Of a stretch of DNA of 64,000 bases, positions 50,748 to 59,001 are shown piece after piece. Made by a program: the position numbers and the translations under genes. Under the pieces are notes generated by a model, which saw nothing but the letters and a program-made list of their open reading frames with translations, made no database searches and was not told the origin of the DNA. Within the stretch, counting starts at the first letter, position 1, and each line of letters starts with the position of its first letter. Source of the stretch: Chloroflexota bacterium (GTDB lineage Bacteria; Chloroflexota; Ktedonobacteria; Ktedonobacterales; Ktedonobacteraceae); contig CADDYT010000002.1 in assembly GCA_902810755.1 (NCBI GenBank), positions 62,001-126,000 of the forward strand. The letters run 5' to 3'.

Positions 50748-52886
50748 TCAACCGATGATAACGCAGTACCAGGTGATGTTATCGCTGTTGGCCGGGCCGC
50801 TGAAGGTTAGCGTGGCCTGCGCCTGGCAGTTGTTGGCCGGAACGATTACCTGCACGCGCGTTCCCTGGTTCGGCCCCAGCGTCCCGCTGGATGGGTTGAA
50901 CGAAATGCCCGCTATGCCGCTGCTGGATGATGTCCAGTTCAGGCTCAAGCTGCTTGAGCTATTGGCGATGGAAGCTGTGCAGAGCCAGTAGCTGCCGGTG
51001 GAATTGTAACTGCAATTCTGGTTCGCATAGAAAGTTGGCGGGTTTGGCGACTCGACCACCAGCGTAGGCGCGGCCTGCACGGTCAGCGTCACATTGACGA
51101 CCGATTGTGTGGAACCGATGGCGAAGGTAATCTGACCGGTGTACGTTCCCGCGCTCAGCTTCGTCTTCACCACCGAGGCCGTGACCGTCACATTTTGCGC
51201 CGATTTGCCCTTCAGTGTGTCGCTGCTCGTATCCAGGCTCAGCCAGTTGCCACCCGAACCGGTGCTGACCGTCGCCGTCCATGTGGCCGCCAGCGCGCTA
51301 CAGTTGGTCACCGAGACGGTCTGGGAGGAGGGGTCGCTGACGCCAGCCTCGCCCGTGAAGCTCAGTGTGGTTGGCATGGCGCTGACACAGCCTGCTTGCA
51401 CGGTGAAGTTGACCGTCAGTGTCTCGCTGGTGCCGTTCTGGCCGTCGGTGAATGTCACCGTTGCCGAGTAATTCCCCACTTTTAGCCCGCTCGCACTTGC
51501 GCTCACCGTCACCTGCTGCTGGGCGGGCGCCTGAATTTGCCCGGAGGTCTGATCGAGCTTCAGCCAGGGGGCGGCGTTCTGGTCCCAGCTTGCCGTCCAG
51601 TTAACTGTGCCGGAGCCATTGGTGCAGAGCGTCACCACCGAGGAGACGGCCTGGTCATAGCCCTCGCTGACCGGCCCCAGCGCCAGCGTCGTCGGGTTGA
51701 TGCAGCTCAAACCCGTTGTTATGCTGGTTGCCGTCATGGTTGGTGAGGGGGATGTGGTGGGCGTCACCGTTGCCGTCGCGGTGGCTGTGCTTGTCGCGGT
51801 AGGTGTCGGTGTGGGCGTTGTGTCGTTTGCCAGGACGGTAAACGTGAGTTCGGCGCTGCGCGGGCTGATGTTTTCGGTGGCGCGAATCGTATGCTGCCCC
51901 GGTTTCCAGTTTGTTCCGACCTGAATTGTCACATCAAAGCTGCCATCGCCGCCTGCCCGCAAGACGTTGTTTTGCTGTGCCGCCAGCGTCCAGACTTCGC
52001 CGGTTGTGGGAAGCGAGGCGTGTGACGCAAAAAAGGATGGCGCGGAGACAGAGAGCGGGATGCTGCCGTCCAGCGTCAGAGTGATGCTGCTGCCCGGAAG
52101 GAAGTGACTGCCGTGCAGATGCAATGTGCCGCCCAATGGCACGCTGCCGCTGCCGCTCAATGAAAGCGTGGGTGTCAGGATGGTGAACGCGGTTGTGATA
52201 ATACTGGTGATGATGAGGATAATGGCGCTGACAATAATGAGCCAGGCAGGGGCGCAGCCGGGGGGATTGGGCTGTGGAGGATGAGGATGCGTCGGCGGCC
52301 TGGGATGCGTCGGCGGCTGAGGTTGTGTCGGCGGATTGGGCTGAGTGGGGTACGAAGGCGCCTGGGGTGAGGATGCCCCGGACGGCATGCTGGCAGTTCC
52401 CTGCATGGCCCCCATAGAGGCGTTGCCCATGTGTGGTGTTCCCTGCACTACCGGCACGCTGCCCATGTGCGGCGTTCCCTGCGCCATCGGCACATGGTCA
52501 GCCTCTGGTCTCGCCAGCCCGACAAAGCCCAGCCCCAGCAATGCATCTCGCCGTCTCTCCTCTTCCTCCTCCGCACTGTTGGCAACCGTCATCTGCGCCT
52601 GATCCTGTCCGGCATTTGCCGGAAACGAGGGGTTGGCCTGCCCTGGATGTTGCCAGACAGGAGAGCTGCTCATGCCCTCTCCGCCGTTTTCAGCGGGTGA
52701 AAGATTCGCCTGTGATGGGCTGATGATGGTTGAAAATGGATTGTCCATAGGAAGAGCGTCCAGCGACGGAAAGCTGGCGCGCGTGGGCGCGTTGGGCCCT
52801 GTGACATATGAGGGCGCCTGCCCGCAGTGTCCGCAAAAACTGGCATGTTCGGGTATATCAGCTCCGCAGTATTCACAGATTGCCAT
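50748..52886 (-). CDS. Zinc-ribbon membrane protein with Ig/BACON-like ectodomain
   Basis: A 712-residue protein; ATG 52886 follows CAGGAGG. An N-terminal zinc ribbon (CEYCGADIP, CGHCG) precedes a low-complexity region with VPMAQGTPHMG tandem units and Pro/His/Thr repeats, a membrane segment (about 216-238, WLIIVSAIILIITSIITTAFTIL), and an ectodomain with an IPT-like domain, a Thr/Pro/Ser linker and two or three BACON/Ig-like domains (NVTLTVQA, LTVNFTVQAGC, pairs of Cys), ending with CxxNSSS. Gene order places it first in an apparent operon with the kinase behind it. Confidence 0.85.
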   Translation of the reverse strand: MAICEYCGADIPEHASFCGHCGQAPSYVTGPNAPTRASFPSLDALPMDNPFSTIISPSQANLSPAENGGEGMSSSPVWQHPGQANPSFPANAGQDQAQMTVANSAEEEEERRRDALLGLGFVGLARPEADHVPMAQGTPHMGSVPVVQGTPHMGNASMGAMQGTASMPSGASSPQAPSYPTQPNPPTQPQPPTHPRPPTHPHPPQPNPPGCAPAWLIIVSAIILIITSIITTAFTILTPTLSLSGSGSVPLGGTLHLHGSHFLPGSSITLTLDGSIPLSVSAPSFFASHASLPTTGEVWTLAAQQNNVLRAGGDGSFDVTIQVGTNWKPGQHTIRATENISPRSAELTFTVLANDTTPTPTPTATSTATATATVTPTTSPSPTMTATSITTGLSCINPTTLALGPVSEGYDQAVSSVVTLCTNGSGTVNWTASWDQNAAPWLKLDQTSGQIQAPAQQQVTVSASASGLKVGNYSATVTFTDGQNGTSETLTVNFTVQAGCVSAMPTTLSFTGEAGVSDPSSQTVSVTNCSALAATWTATVSTGSGGNWLSLDTSSDTLKGKSAQNVTVTASVVKTKLSAGTYTGQITFAIGSTQSVVNVTLTVQAAPTLVVESPNPPTFYANQNCSYNSTGSYWLCTASIANSSSSLSLNWTSSSSGIAGISFNPSSGTLGPNQGTRVQVIVPANNCQAQATLTFSGPANSDNITWYCVIIG

Positions 52887-53360
52887 AGAAGTCCTCCTGC
52901 ACTCTATTACCGTCCGGTGCAAAAGCATTTGACTCTTTCAGGTTCGATGATATACTTCCCCTATCCGGGAAGCTGGAAGGAATCAGCAGAACCTGGCTCC
53001 TTTCCCGCCAACCCGTCTGGGATTGAAATATAGAACGTATATCGGGCCAGGAAAATCTCTTGTATAATCGGTCGTGCTTATTATAGCAGAATTGGTGAAA
53101 GGTGGAAGTAGGTAGTTTCACCGCGTTGCTGTGAAGTGCGCCACAGCCTGAGGGGCAGGGGAGAAAAAGCAGCCCTCAGAGGTGCCAGCTCTAAGGGCTA
53201 CGACAGAGAATAGGAAGTGCGTCTTGTATTCTCCTCATTCAATATGACGTTACAGGCAATGGAGGCTCAAATGGCAATTGTTGACTTTGCTTCCACTTCG
53301 CAGGAATGTGTAGGATAAGAAGGTGGAAACCGTGTTGCTACATGGAGCGGAGCCGGTGAA

Positions 53361-54293
53361 ATGAGCTACACCGTGTTTGAGAATCCTTTTTCCATTGAAG
53401 ACCTCGCGGTGTTCGATGAGGAGACCATGCAGGATATTCTGGGTGGCAGCTTCGGTGTGGAACTGAGCAAGCTTGCCCTGAGTCTGCGCGACGCCTCGTG
53501 GTCGCTGATTCGCTCGATCAGTCGGCACCTGTCGCCATGCCAGCTTCCTGCCTTCATGCACGAACTGAGCCGTCCGGTGGCACAGCAGGAGGTGGAGGCA
53601 GCACGACGAGATGTACTCGACCGCCTGTTCTGGGAACTGATGTACTGGAACATGCCTGAACTCTACGAGGAGTTGACGATGGGTGAGCGTATCCATCCCG
53701 GCATTTTTCAGGCGTTAGAACCGGACATGCGCGACCGGATAGTGCTTGACGCGGGCGCAGGCAGCGGGCGCGCTTCGTTCGAGTGCCTGCATCATGGCGC
53801 CAGAAGAGTCTACGCGGTCGAGCCTTCGCCCGGCCTGCTGAGCATCCTGCGCCGCAAGCTCAGCAAGCGATCGGCGGGGGGTATCATTCCCCTGCGCGGC
53901 AGTTTCGAGCATCTTCCTCTGGAGGATGACAGCGTTGATCTGGCTCTCTCCTGCTCGGCCTTTACTGCTGAGCCGGGACAGGGCGGCGAAGGCGGGCTGG
54001 CGGAATTGAAGCGCGTGACGAAGCCGGGGGGCAAGATCGCGCTTATCTGGCCGCGCGCCGAAGATCGTGGCTGGTTGATAGCGCACGGGTTCCATTATAT
54101 CGCCTTGCCGCTGCGTGGAGAGATGTACGTGCATTTCCGCTCGTTACAAAGCGCGTTGCGCTGCGCCCGGCTGTTCTACGCCCATAATCAGGCGGTGACA
54201 CGCTATCTCCTCACGCGGCAGCAACCGGACGTCCCCTTCTCTGTGCTGGGTTTTAACCCGCCACGCGATTACTGTTGGTTGATTGTAGAGTAG
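53361..54293 (+). CDS. Class I SAM-dependent methyltransferase
   Basis: A 310-residue methyltransferase with a helical N-terminal region (about 1-120) and a Rossmann domain: IVLDAGAGSGRASFECL (near 130-145), VYAVEPSPG, SCSAFTAEPG and LKRVTKPGGKIALIW. The N-terminal portion is not recognised. The substrate is unknown; SAM-site style is that of ubiquinone/arsenite-type small-molecule methyltransferases. The 470 bp before it (52887-53360) hold no gene; a 10-bp hairpin AGCCCT.../...AGGGCT is at 53170-53198. Confidence 0.85.
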   Translation: MSYTVFENPFSIEDLAVFDEETMQDILGGSFGVELSKLALSLRDASWSLIRSISRHLSPCQLPAFMHELSRPVAQQEVEAARRDVLDRLFWELMYWNMPELYEELTMGERIHPGIFQALEPDMRDRIVLDAGAGSGRASFECLHHGARRVYAVEPSPGLLSILRRKLSKRSAGGIIPLRGSFEHLPLEDDSVDLALSCSAFTAEPGQGGEGGLAELKRVTKPGGKIALIWPRAEDRGWLIAHGFHYIALPLRGEMYVHFRSLQSALRCARLFYAHNQAVTRYLLTRQQPDVPFSVLGFNPPRDYCWLIVE

Positions 54294-54343
54294 TAGTGAT
54301 AATACGCGAAATGCTCTCCATATGTGAGAGGAAAGGAAAAGAC

Positions 54344-55297
54344 ATGAGTTCCGATGCAGTAGAGGCAATTCCGGCGCCGCAGCATGGCTGGACTGAGACG
54401 CCGCCAGTCAGCCCACCGTTGCGGCACTGGATTGGAGAACTGGTTGAGCATCAAGCCTGGACGGATCAGTATGCCGCTCCAGTTCAGGACTGGCTGTTGA
54501 AGCTATTTGGTCAACCGGGGCAGTTTGGGCGCAAAGTCAAGGGTATCCTCAATGGCACCTGGCTTGGTCACGCGCTTCACCCCGTCCTGACAGATATTCC
54601 CATTGGCGCCTGGACAGGCACCATGCTCTTCGACTTGCTCTGGCTCAATGATGAGCAAGAAAACAACGCCAGAACCGCCGAAGATATGCTGCTCTTCGGC
54701 CTGGTTGGAGCCGTAGGCACGGCTATCACAGGCGCAACGGACTGGAGCGATCTCTATGACACGGACCGCCGTGTGGGCTTCATTCACGGCGCGCTCAATA
54801 CGGGCATCGCGCTGATCAATACAGCATCCTACGCGCTGCGCAAGCTGGGCCTGAAGCGAACGGGCATCGCGCTTTCGACCGTCGGCTATGTTACCCTGAT
54901 GTTCACAGCCTATCTGGGGGGCGAACTCTCTTATGCCAAGGGGGTTGGCGTCAACCACGATGCCTTTGAAGGTGGCCCGGAAGACTTTGTAGCGGTCATG
55001 AACGAGAGCGACCTCGTTGAGGGCAAGCTCACCCGCGTCAACGCCGGTGGCATTCCTGCTGTGCTGCTGAAGCAGGGCAGCACCATCTATGCCATCGGCG
55101 CCGTCTGCACGCACATGGGCGGCCCGCTGGACGAAGGCACCGTAGAAAACGACGTCGTCACCTGCCCCTGGCACGGCTCCCAGTTCCGTCTGACCGACGG
55201 CAGCGTCGTCACCAGCCCGGCAGTCTACGCCGAACCCAACTTCGCCGTGCGTGTCCGCAACGGCAAAATCGAACTGCGCCGCCTCGACCACGCATAA
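54344..55297 (+). CDS. DUF2231 membrane domain fused to Rieske [2Fe-2S] domain
   Basis: A 317-residue protein; ATG 54344 follows GGAAAGGAAAAG. The N-terminal half holds four membrane spans of the DUF2231 type (GHALHPVLTDIPIGAWTG, LVGAVGTAITGATDW). The C-terminal 100 residues are a Rieske domain with CTHMGGPL and CPWHGSQF, the two Cys-x-His / Cys-x2-His ligand sets. It should bind a 2Fe-2S cluster at the membrane and pass electrons, but the partner is unknown. It ends in a good terminator. Confidence 0.9.
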   Translation: MSSDAVEAIPAPQHGWTETPPVSPPLRHWIGELVEHQAWTDQYAAPVQDWLLKLFGQPGQFGRKVKGILNGTWLGHALHPVLTDIPIGAWTGTMLFDLLWLNDEQENNARTAEDMLLFGLVGAVGTAITGATDWSDLYDTDRRVGFIHGALNTGIALINTASYALRKLGLKRTGIALSTVGYVTLMFTAYLGGELSYAKGVGVNHDAFEGGPEDFVAVMNESDLVEGKLTRVNAGGIPAVLLKQGSTIYAIGAVCTHMGGPLDEGTVENDVVTCPWHGSQFRLTDGSVVTSPAVYAEPNFAVRVRNGKIELRRLDHA

Positions 55298-55317
55298 ACC
55301 GATAAATCCTTACTGGC

Positions 55318-55353
55318 AGACCGTTCCGCCTTCTAAGATGGAACGGTCTTTTT
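55318..55353 (+). terminator. Rho-independent terminator
   Basis: AGACCGTTCC and GGAACGGTCT form a perfect 10-bp stem around a 12-nt loop, followed by TTTTT, 20 bp after the Rieske protein stop. Confidence 0.85.
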
Positions 55354-55367
55354 CCCTCTTTCCCCTG

Positions 55368-55396
55368 TTGCCAGCACTCCACCACCATGTTACAAT
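55368..55396 (+). promoter_or_regulatory. Promoter before the hen1 remnant
   Basis: TTGCCA (55368-55373) and TACAAT (55391-55396) are 17 bp apart, giving a start near 55403. It now drives the hen1 remnant and the MFS gene. Confidence 0.6.
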
Positions 55397-55454
55397 CCCC
55401 CTGCTAAGATGATTGACTTTTCGCAAACGATGGTGTTCACACAACGGGGCGATC

Positions 55455-55604
55455 ATGCTGCTAACGATTACCACAACCTGTCAACCGGCGACCGGTCTGG
55501 GCTACCTGCTGCATAAGAACCCGGCGCGCGTGCAGTCCTTCTCGCTTTCGTTCGGGCAGGCGCACGTCTTCTACCCGGAAGCCAGTAACGAACCCCCGCG
55601 CCGC
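55455..55604 (+). pseudogene. Truncated 5' end of hen1 (RNA 3'-end 2'-O-methyltransferase)
   Basis: From ATG 55455 about 49 codons match the N-terminus of bacterial Hen1 (MLLTITTT, GYLLHKNPARVQSF, HVFYPEAS). After FYPEASNE the match stops; the frame continues to 55733 without further resemblance and overlaps the MFS start. Hen1 normally is over 450 residues and pairs with Pnkp in RNA repair; neither the rest nor pnkp is present. The gap from here to MFS is 78 bp. A deletion that removed the body of the gene is inferred. Confidence 0.75.
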
Positions 55605-55681
55605 GCCCACGAATGTGCCTTCGGCGTCCTCGCCCGCGAAAGCGAGCCGGTCAATTCCCTGTTTGTAAGAGGAGAAACGGA

Positions 55682-56950
55682 ATGGGATTTCTCAAAGTCT
55701 TGCGCCTGCGCCATCTGGCTTTACTATGGATGAGCCAGGTGCTGTCGGCGATGGGTGATTACTTCTATGAGATTGCAGTGATGTGGATTGCGGTGAAGAT
55801 GGTGGGTGGCGCGGCTGGTATTGTGGTAGTGGCTGAAACCGGCTCCGGCTTGCTCTTTGGACTGCTGGGCGGCGTCTACGCGGACCGATGGAACCGGCGC
55901 ACGACAATGGTCGCGGTCGATGTGCTGCGGGCAGTGGCGGTGGCGACGCTGCCGTTTGTGGCGCTGGCGGGAACGCTGCCCCTCTGGTATCTGGTAATTG
56001 TGGCCGTGATTGTGGGCAGCCTGGGCGCGCTTTTTGATCCCGCGCTGCAAGCCAGCCTGCCCGCGCTGACGGGAGACGCGCAGACGTTGCAGGCCACCAA
56101 CGGCCTGATGGATATAACACGCCGACTGGCGCGCATGCTCGGCCCCAGTCTCGCGGGTGTTCTCATCGCCTTCATTCCGTTGACCCACTTTTTCACGCTC
56201 GACGCCATCAGTTTTGGCATCTCCGCCCTCACCGTCTTCTCGCTCGGACGCCGGTATGCCTGGAAGGCGCTGCGCGGCGAGCATGGGAATGAAGTTTTAC
56301 CCGCTCGCGGCACAGGCGGTATCCTGAAGGAGATCAGGGGCGCATTTCGACTGGTGCAGCGACACACGCTCCTCCTGTGGGCAATTATTGTCAACGGGCT
56401 GGTCGCTGTCGTATGGGGCGTGGCCTTTATTGTTGGCGTGCCGCTGCTGGCGGCCAATGCGCTGCATGGCGGCGTGGGCGCGTATGGGCTGATCGTGGGA
56501 GCCTATGGCGTGGGCAATGTTGCCAGCAATCTCGTGGTGGGCAGCCTGCATATTCGTCGCCGGGGGCTGTCAATATTCCTGGGCAAACTGATTCTGGGCC
56601 TCGGCTTCTTGCTGCTGGCGAACTCGATTAATCTCTGGATGGCGCTGCTCTGCGCTGCTTTTGCCGCCATCGGTGGCCCCATGGGCGATATCATCGCCAC
56701 AACCATGATCCAGACCGATCTGCCCGCCGACCAGATTGGCAAGGTCTTCAGCCTGTTCATGCTTGTGGAAAGCGCGGGCCTCTCTCTGGGCCTGATCCTG
56801 GCCGCCCCGCTCTACGCCCTCATGAGTGTGCGCATGGTGATTGATCTATCCGCTCTGCTGGAACTGGCTGTAGCGGTAGCCGGATTACTCCATTTCGGTC
56901 TGGCTATCTCTACTTTCTCGTCAAATTCAGACAAAAGCATGTCATCCTGA
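55682..56950 (+). CDS. MFS transporter (drug/macrolide-efflux type)
   Basis: A 422-residue membrane protein with about twelve spans; ATG 55682 follows GAGGAG. RLRHLALLWMSQVLSAMGDYFYEIA and GGVYADRWNRRTTM (loop 2-3 motif) fit the MefA/EntS-type efflux branch. The substrate is unknown. It probably uses the old hen1 promoter. The final codons and stop (AGC ATG TCA TCC TGA) come from a partial repeat unit. Confidence 0.88.
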   Translation: MGFLKVLRLRHLALLWMSQVLSAMGDYFYEIAVMWIAVKMVGGAAGIVVVAETGSGLLFGLLGGVYADRWNRRTTMVAVDVLRAVAVATLPFVALAGTLPLWYLVIVAVIVGSLGALFDPALQASLPALTGDAQTLQATNGLMDITRRLARMLGPSLAGVLIAFIPLTHFFTLDAISFGISALTVFSLGRRYAWKALRGEHGNEVLPARGTGGILKEIRGAFRLVQRHTLLLWAIIVNGLVAVVWGVAFIVGVPLLAANALHGGVGAYGLIVGAYGVGNVASNLVVGSLHIRRRGLSIFLGKLILGLGFLLLANSINLWMALLCAAFAAIGGPMGDIIATTMIQTDLPADQIGKVFSLFMLVESAGLSLGLILAAPLYALMSVRMVIDLSALLELAVAVAGLLHFGLAISTFSSNSDKSMSS

Positions 56951-56951
56951 A
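56939..56951. repeat. Partial repeat unit supplying the MFS stop codon
   Basis: CATGTCATCCTGA is the outer end of the repeat arm seen in full 40 bp downstream; its TGA is the stop codon of the MFS gene. Confidence 0.7.
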
Positions 56952-56976
56952 CCAGGTGTGGACCGGAAGCTAACAC

Positions 56977-57072
56977 AGACGTGTCATCCTGAGCGCCGTG
57001 AAGAACCTGAGGTCACTACCTGATTGACATAGCGAACCTTAGATCCTTCGCGGCGCTCAGGATGACACGTCT
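56977..57072. repeat. Palindromic repeat element, copy D
   Basis: A perfect outer inverted repeat of 22 bp (56977-56998 and 57051-57072, AGACGTGTCATCCTGAGC start) with a partly paired inner part (GAAGAACCT against AGATCCTTC). The sequence family is TGTCATCCTGAGC rather than TGTCATGCTGAGC. Confidence 0.85.
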
Positions 57073-57094
57073 GAGCAGGTCTTTGACAGGAGAC

Positions 57095-57493
57095 TTATTG
57101 CCCCTGTGTTTCCAGCGGCTCGTACAGACTTATCAGGTTGCCTTCGGGGTCTTCGATGAAGAAAGAGCGGATGCCCCAGTCGCTATAGTTAGTCGGGTCG
57201 GTAATCAATTGCACCCCTTCACGGCGCAGTTTGTTGCTGAGTGCATCTACCTCGCTGACACGAAACTCGATCACGCAGCGATGGCTGTTGACCTCACCTG
57301 GCTGCACCAGCGGTATCGTCTGCTCCATCTTCTTATAGTCGAAAAACGAGAGCTTGACATCTTCACCCGCTTTCAGTTCCGTGTAGCCGTTCGTTTCATT
57401 CAGCACCTGCAGTCCCAGCATCTCACGATAGAAATTCAGCATGGACTGCATATCCTGGACAAAGAGAGAAACATGCGTCAGGGTAATACTCAT
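57095..57493 (-). CDS. VOC (glyoxalase/bleomycin-resistance) superfamily protein
   Basis: A 132-residue protein; ATG 57493 follows AAAGGAGG. It shows the paired beta-alpha-beta-beta-beta modules: ITLTHVSLFVQDMQSMLNFYREMLGLQ and the second with IRSFFIEDPEGNLISLYEP. Metal ligands at His7 (THVSLF) and the Glu in LYEP are plausible. Substrate unknown. Confidence 0.87.
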   Translation of the reverse strand: MSITLTHVSLFVQDMQSMLNFYREMLGLQVLNETNGYTELKAGEDVKLSFFDYKKMEQTIPLVQPGEVNSHRCVIEFRVSEVDALSNKLRREGVQLITDPTNYSDWGIRSFFIEDPEGNLISLYEPLETQGQ

Positions 57494-57746
57494 CTCTGTA
57501 ACCTCCTTTATGTCGTCAACCACGTGTCTGTAATCGTTTGTGAAAGTAGTCTCGCCGCTTCGCCGTGCCTCTCTTCTATTACGTGCTTTCACACAGGAGC
57601 CGTTTCAAGGCAGCAAATGCAGTGATCTGGATGAGCTGTTCTCTCGTAATAGAAGAAATGCTCTGGCAGCGACTTTCACTGGCGCCTGCCGGGTTTGTGG
57701 ACAGATATTTCGTCAAAGCGTATCACATACAAACAGGGAGAACAGC

Positions 57747-58358
57747 ATGGCAAGCAATGCATATCATTTCATCACTCACTGGCGAGTGAAGGGTACCGTC
57801 AAAGAGGTTGCCGATATTCTGGGTGACGCGGCAGACCTGGTGCGGTGGTGGCCGTCAGTCTATCTGGGGGTGAAGGTGCTGGAGCCAGGTGACGAGCATG
57901 GCCTGGGGAAAGTGGTCGATCTGTATACCAAAGGCTGGCTGCCCTATACGCTGCGCTGGAGTTTTCGTGTGACCGAGGTGCGCGAAGATGGCTTCACGCT
58001 GGTGGCATGGGGCGATTTTGTGGGCCGGGGCATCTGGACCTTCGAGCAGGACGGTCCCTGGGTCAACGTCATCTATGACTGGAAGATTGATGCAGAGAAG
58101 CCGCTATTGCGCTATTTCTCCTTCATCATGAAACCCATTTTCTCGGCCAACCATCGCTGGGCAATGGCGAAGGGAGAAGAGAGCCTGAAACTCGAACTGT
58201 TGCGCCGCGCCACGAAGCCCGAAGAGCGCGCCAGTTTGCCCGCGCCCCCGCAGGCAACGATGATTTCGCCACGCTCTCTGCTGGCGGCAAGCGCCGTTGC
58301 TGTGCTGGCAATCGGCGGCTTATCCTACCTGGCACGCAGGGCATTCGCCAGAAAGTAA
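57747..58358 (+). CDS. SRPBCC (START-like) domain protein with C-terminal anchor
   Basis: A 203-residue protein; ATG 57747 follows ACAGGGAG. Residues 1-150 form a START/polyketide-cyclase-like hydrophobic-cavity fold (HFITHWRVKGTVKEVADILGDAADLVRWWPSVYLGVKVLEPG), and a C-terminal membrane segment (about 180-198) follows. The cavity could bind a lipid or other hydrophobic ligand. Function unknown. Confidence 0.8.
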   Translation: MASNAYHFITHWRVKGTVKEVADILGDAADLVRWWPSVYLGVKVLEPGDEHGLGKVVDLYTKGWLPYTLRWSFRVTEVREDGFTLVAWGDFVGRGIWTFEQDGPWVNVIYDWKIDAEKPLLRYFSFIMKPIFSANHRWAMAKGEESLKLELLRRATKPEERASLPAPPQATMISPRSLLAASAVAVLAIGGLSYLARRAFARK

Positions 58359-58561
58359 TCGCTCCTGACTGCAATACGTGACAGCTCATGCACTTCCTTA
58401 CTATCGTAGCGATACGGAAAGCAAAGGAGGATGCTGTTTCAGTGGAAGGGCTTCTCTATATCGGTTGTCTCATGCTCCTTCTTTTGTCGACAGATCGCAC
58501 GCATCTGAGTGATAAATGCATTTGCCGTATCAACCATTGGTTCTGCTGAGGAAAACACGCC

Positions 58562-58690
58562 TCAGAGGCGATCATGATACTGGTTGCGTTTCTTTTCCCT
58601 GGCTCGCCTTTTGAGGTCACTATAGATCATAAATCCAAATGCAGAGGCAAAAACCAGCAGGATAAGGAGCAAGAGGATGAAAGAGGGCAT
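58562..58690 (-). CDS. Small 42-residue single-span membrane protein
   Basis: A short gene on the minus strand, ATG 58690 to TGA 58562. AAAGGGAT lies seven to eight bases before the start. The product begins MPSFILLLLILLVFASAF, a single membrane helix, then a strongly basic tail (LKRRAREKKRNQ) that should face the cytoplasm. A promoter TTGAGA-18-CATACT lies at 58772-58743. The opposite-strand ORF over the same bases is probably noncoding. Function unknown; small basic-tailed proteins of this shape often attach to larger membrane complexes. Confidence 0.7.
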   Translation of the reverse strand: MPSFILLLLILLVFASAFGFMIYSDLKRRAREKKRNQYHDRL

Positions 58691-58742
58691 AACACGATCC
58701 CTTTCTGTGTAATCCAGCCATACGTCTGCCTCAACACAGGGG

Positions 58743-58772
58743 AGTATGACGAGAAGGAGAGTTACATCTCAA
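58743..58772 (-). promoter_or_regulatory. Promoter of the 42-residue membrane protein gene
   Basis: On the minus strand TTGAGA (58772-58767) and CATACT (58748-58743) are 18 bp apart, giving a start near 58736 and a 46-nt leader. The rest of 58691-59001 shows no gene. Confidence 0.45.
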
Positions 58773-59001
58773 GCGTCTGTAATCGGTACGATACGTTGTC
58801 TACGCAGATTACCAGGGCCAGAGGAAAAGGTCTTTGAAACAGGCAATATTTTTCCTTTTTCGGGGAAAGCTTCTCGTTTCCCTCAACTACATTATGCCAC
58901 ATATTCCATGATTATGGAAATGTCATGAAACAAAAGACTGCGCAGATATCTCTAACAGGTGTTCCACATTTGCGGTGGAGCATCTATCAGGTGGAGGTTT
59001 C

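Noticed and set aside
55413..55733. 106-residue ORF as an intact gene
   Set aside because: Only the first 49 or so codons from 55455 match Hen1; the rest is unrelated and overlaps the MFS start, so it is called a remnant.
14262..57072. CRISPR array from the GTGTCAT repeats
   Set aside because: Copies are kilobases apart with no regular spacers and no cas genes.
58442..58549. 35-residue plus-strand ORF after GGAGG
   Set aside because: The spacing from GGAGG to GTG is 11 bases and the peptide is Cys-rich without clear design; no promoter seen. Left out as unproven.
58574..58837. 87-residue plus-strand ORF
   Set aside because: Opposite to the better-supported 42-residue membrane protein gene; its own start has a weak site.
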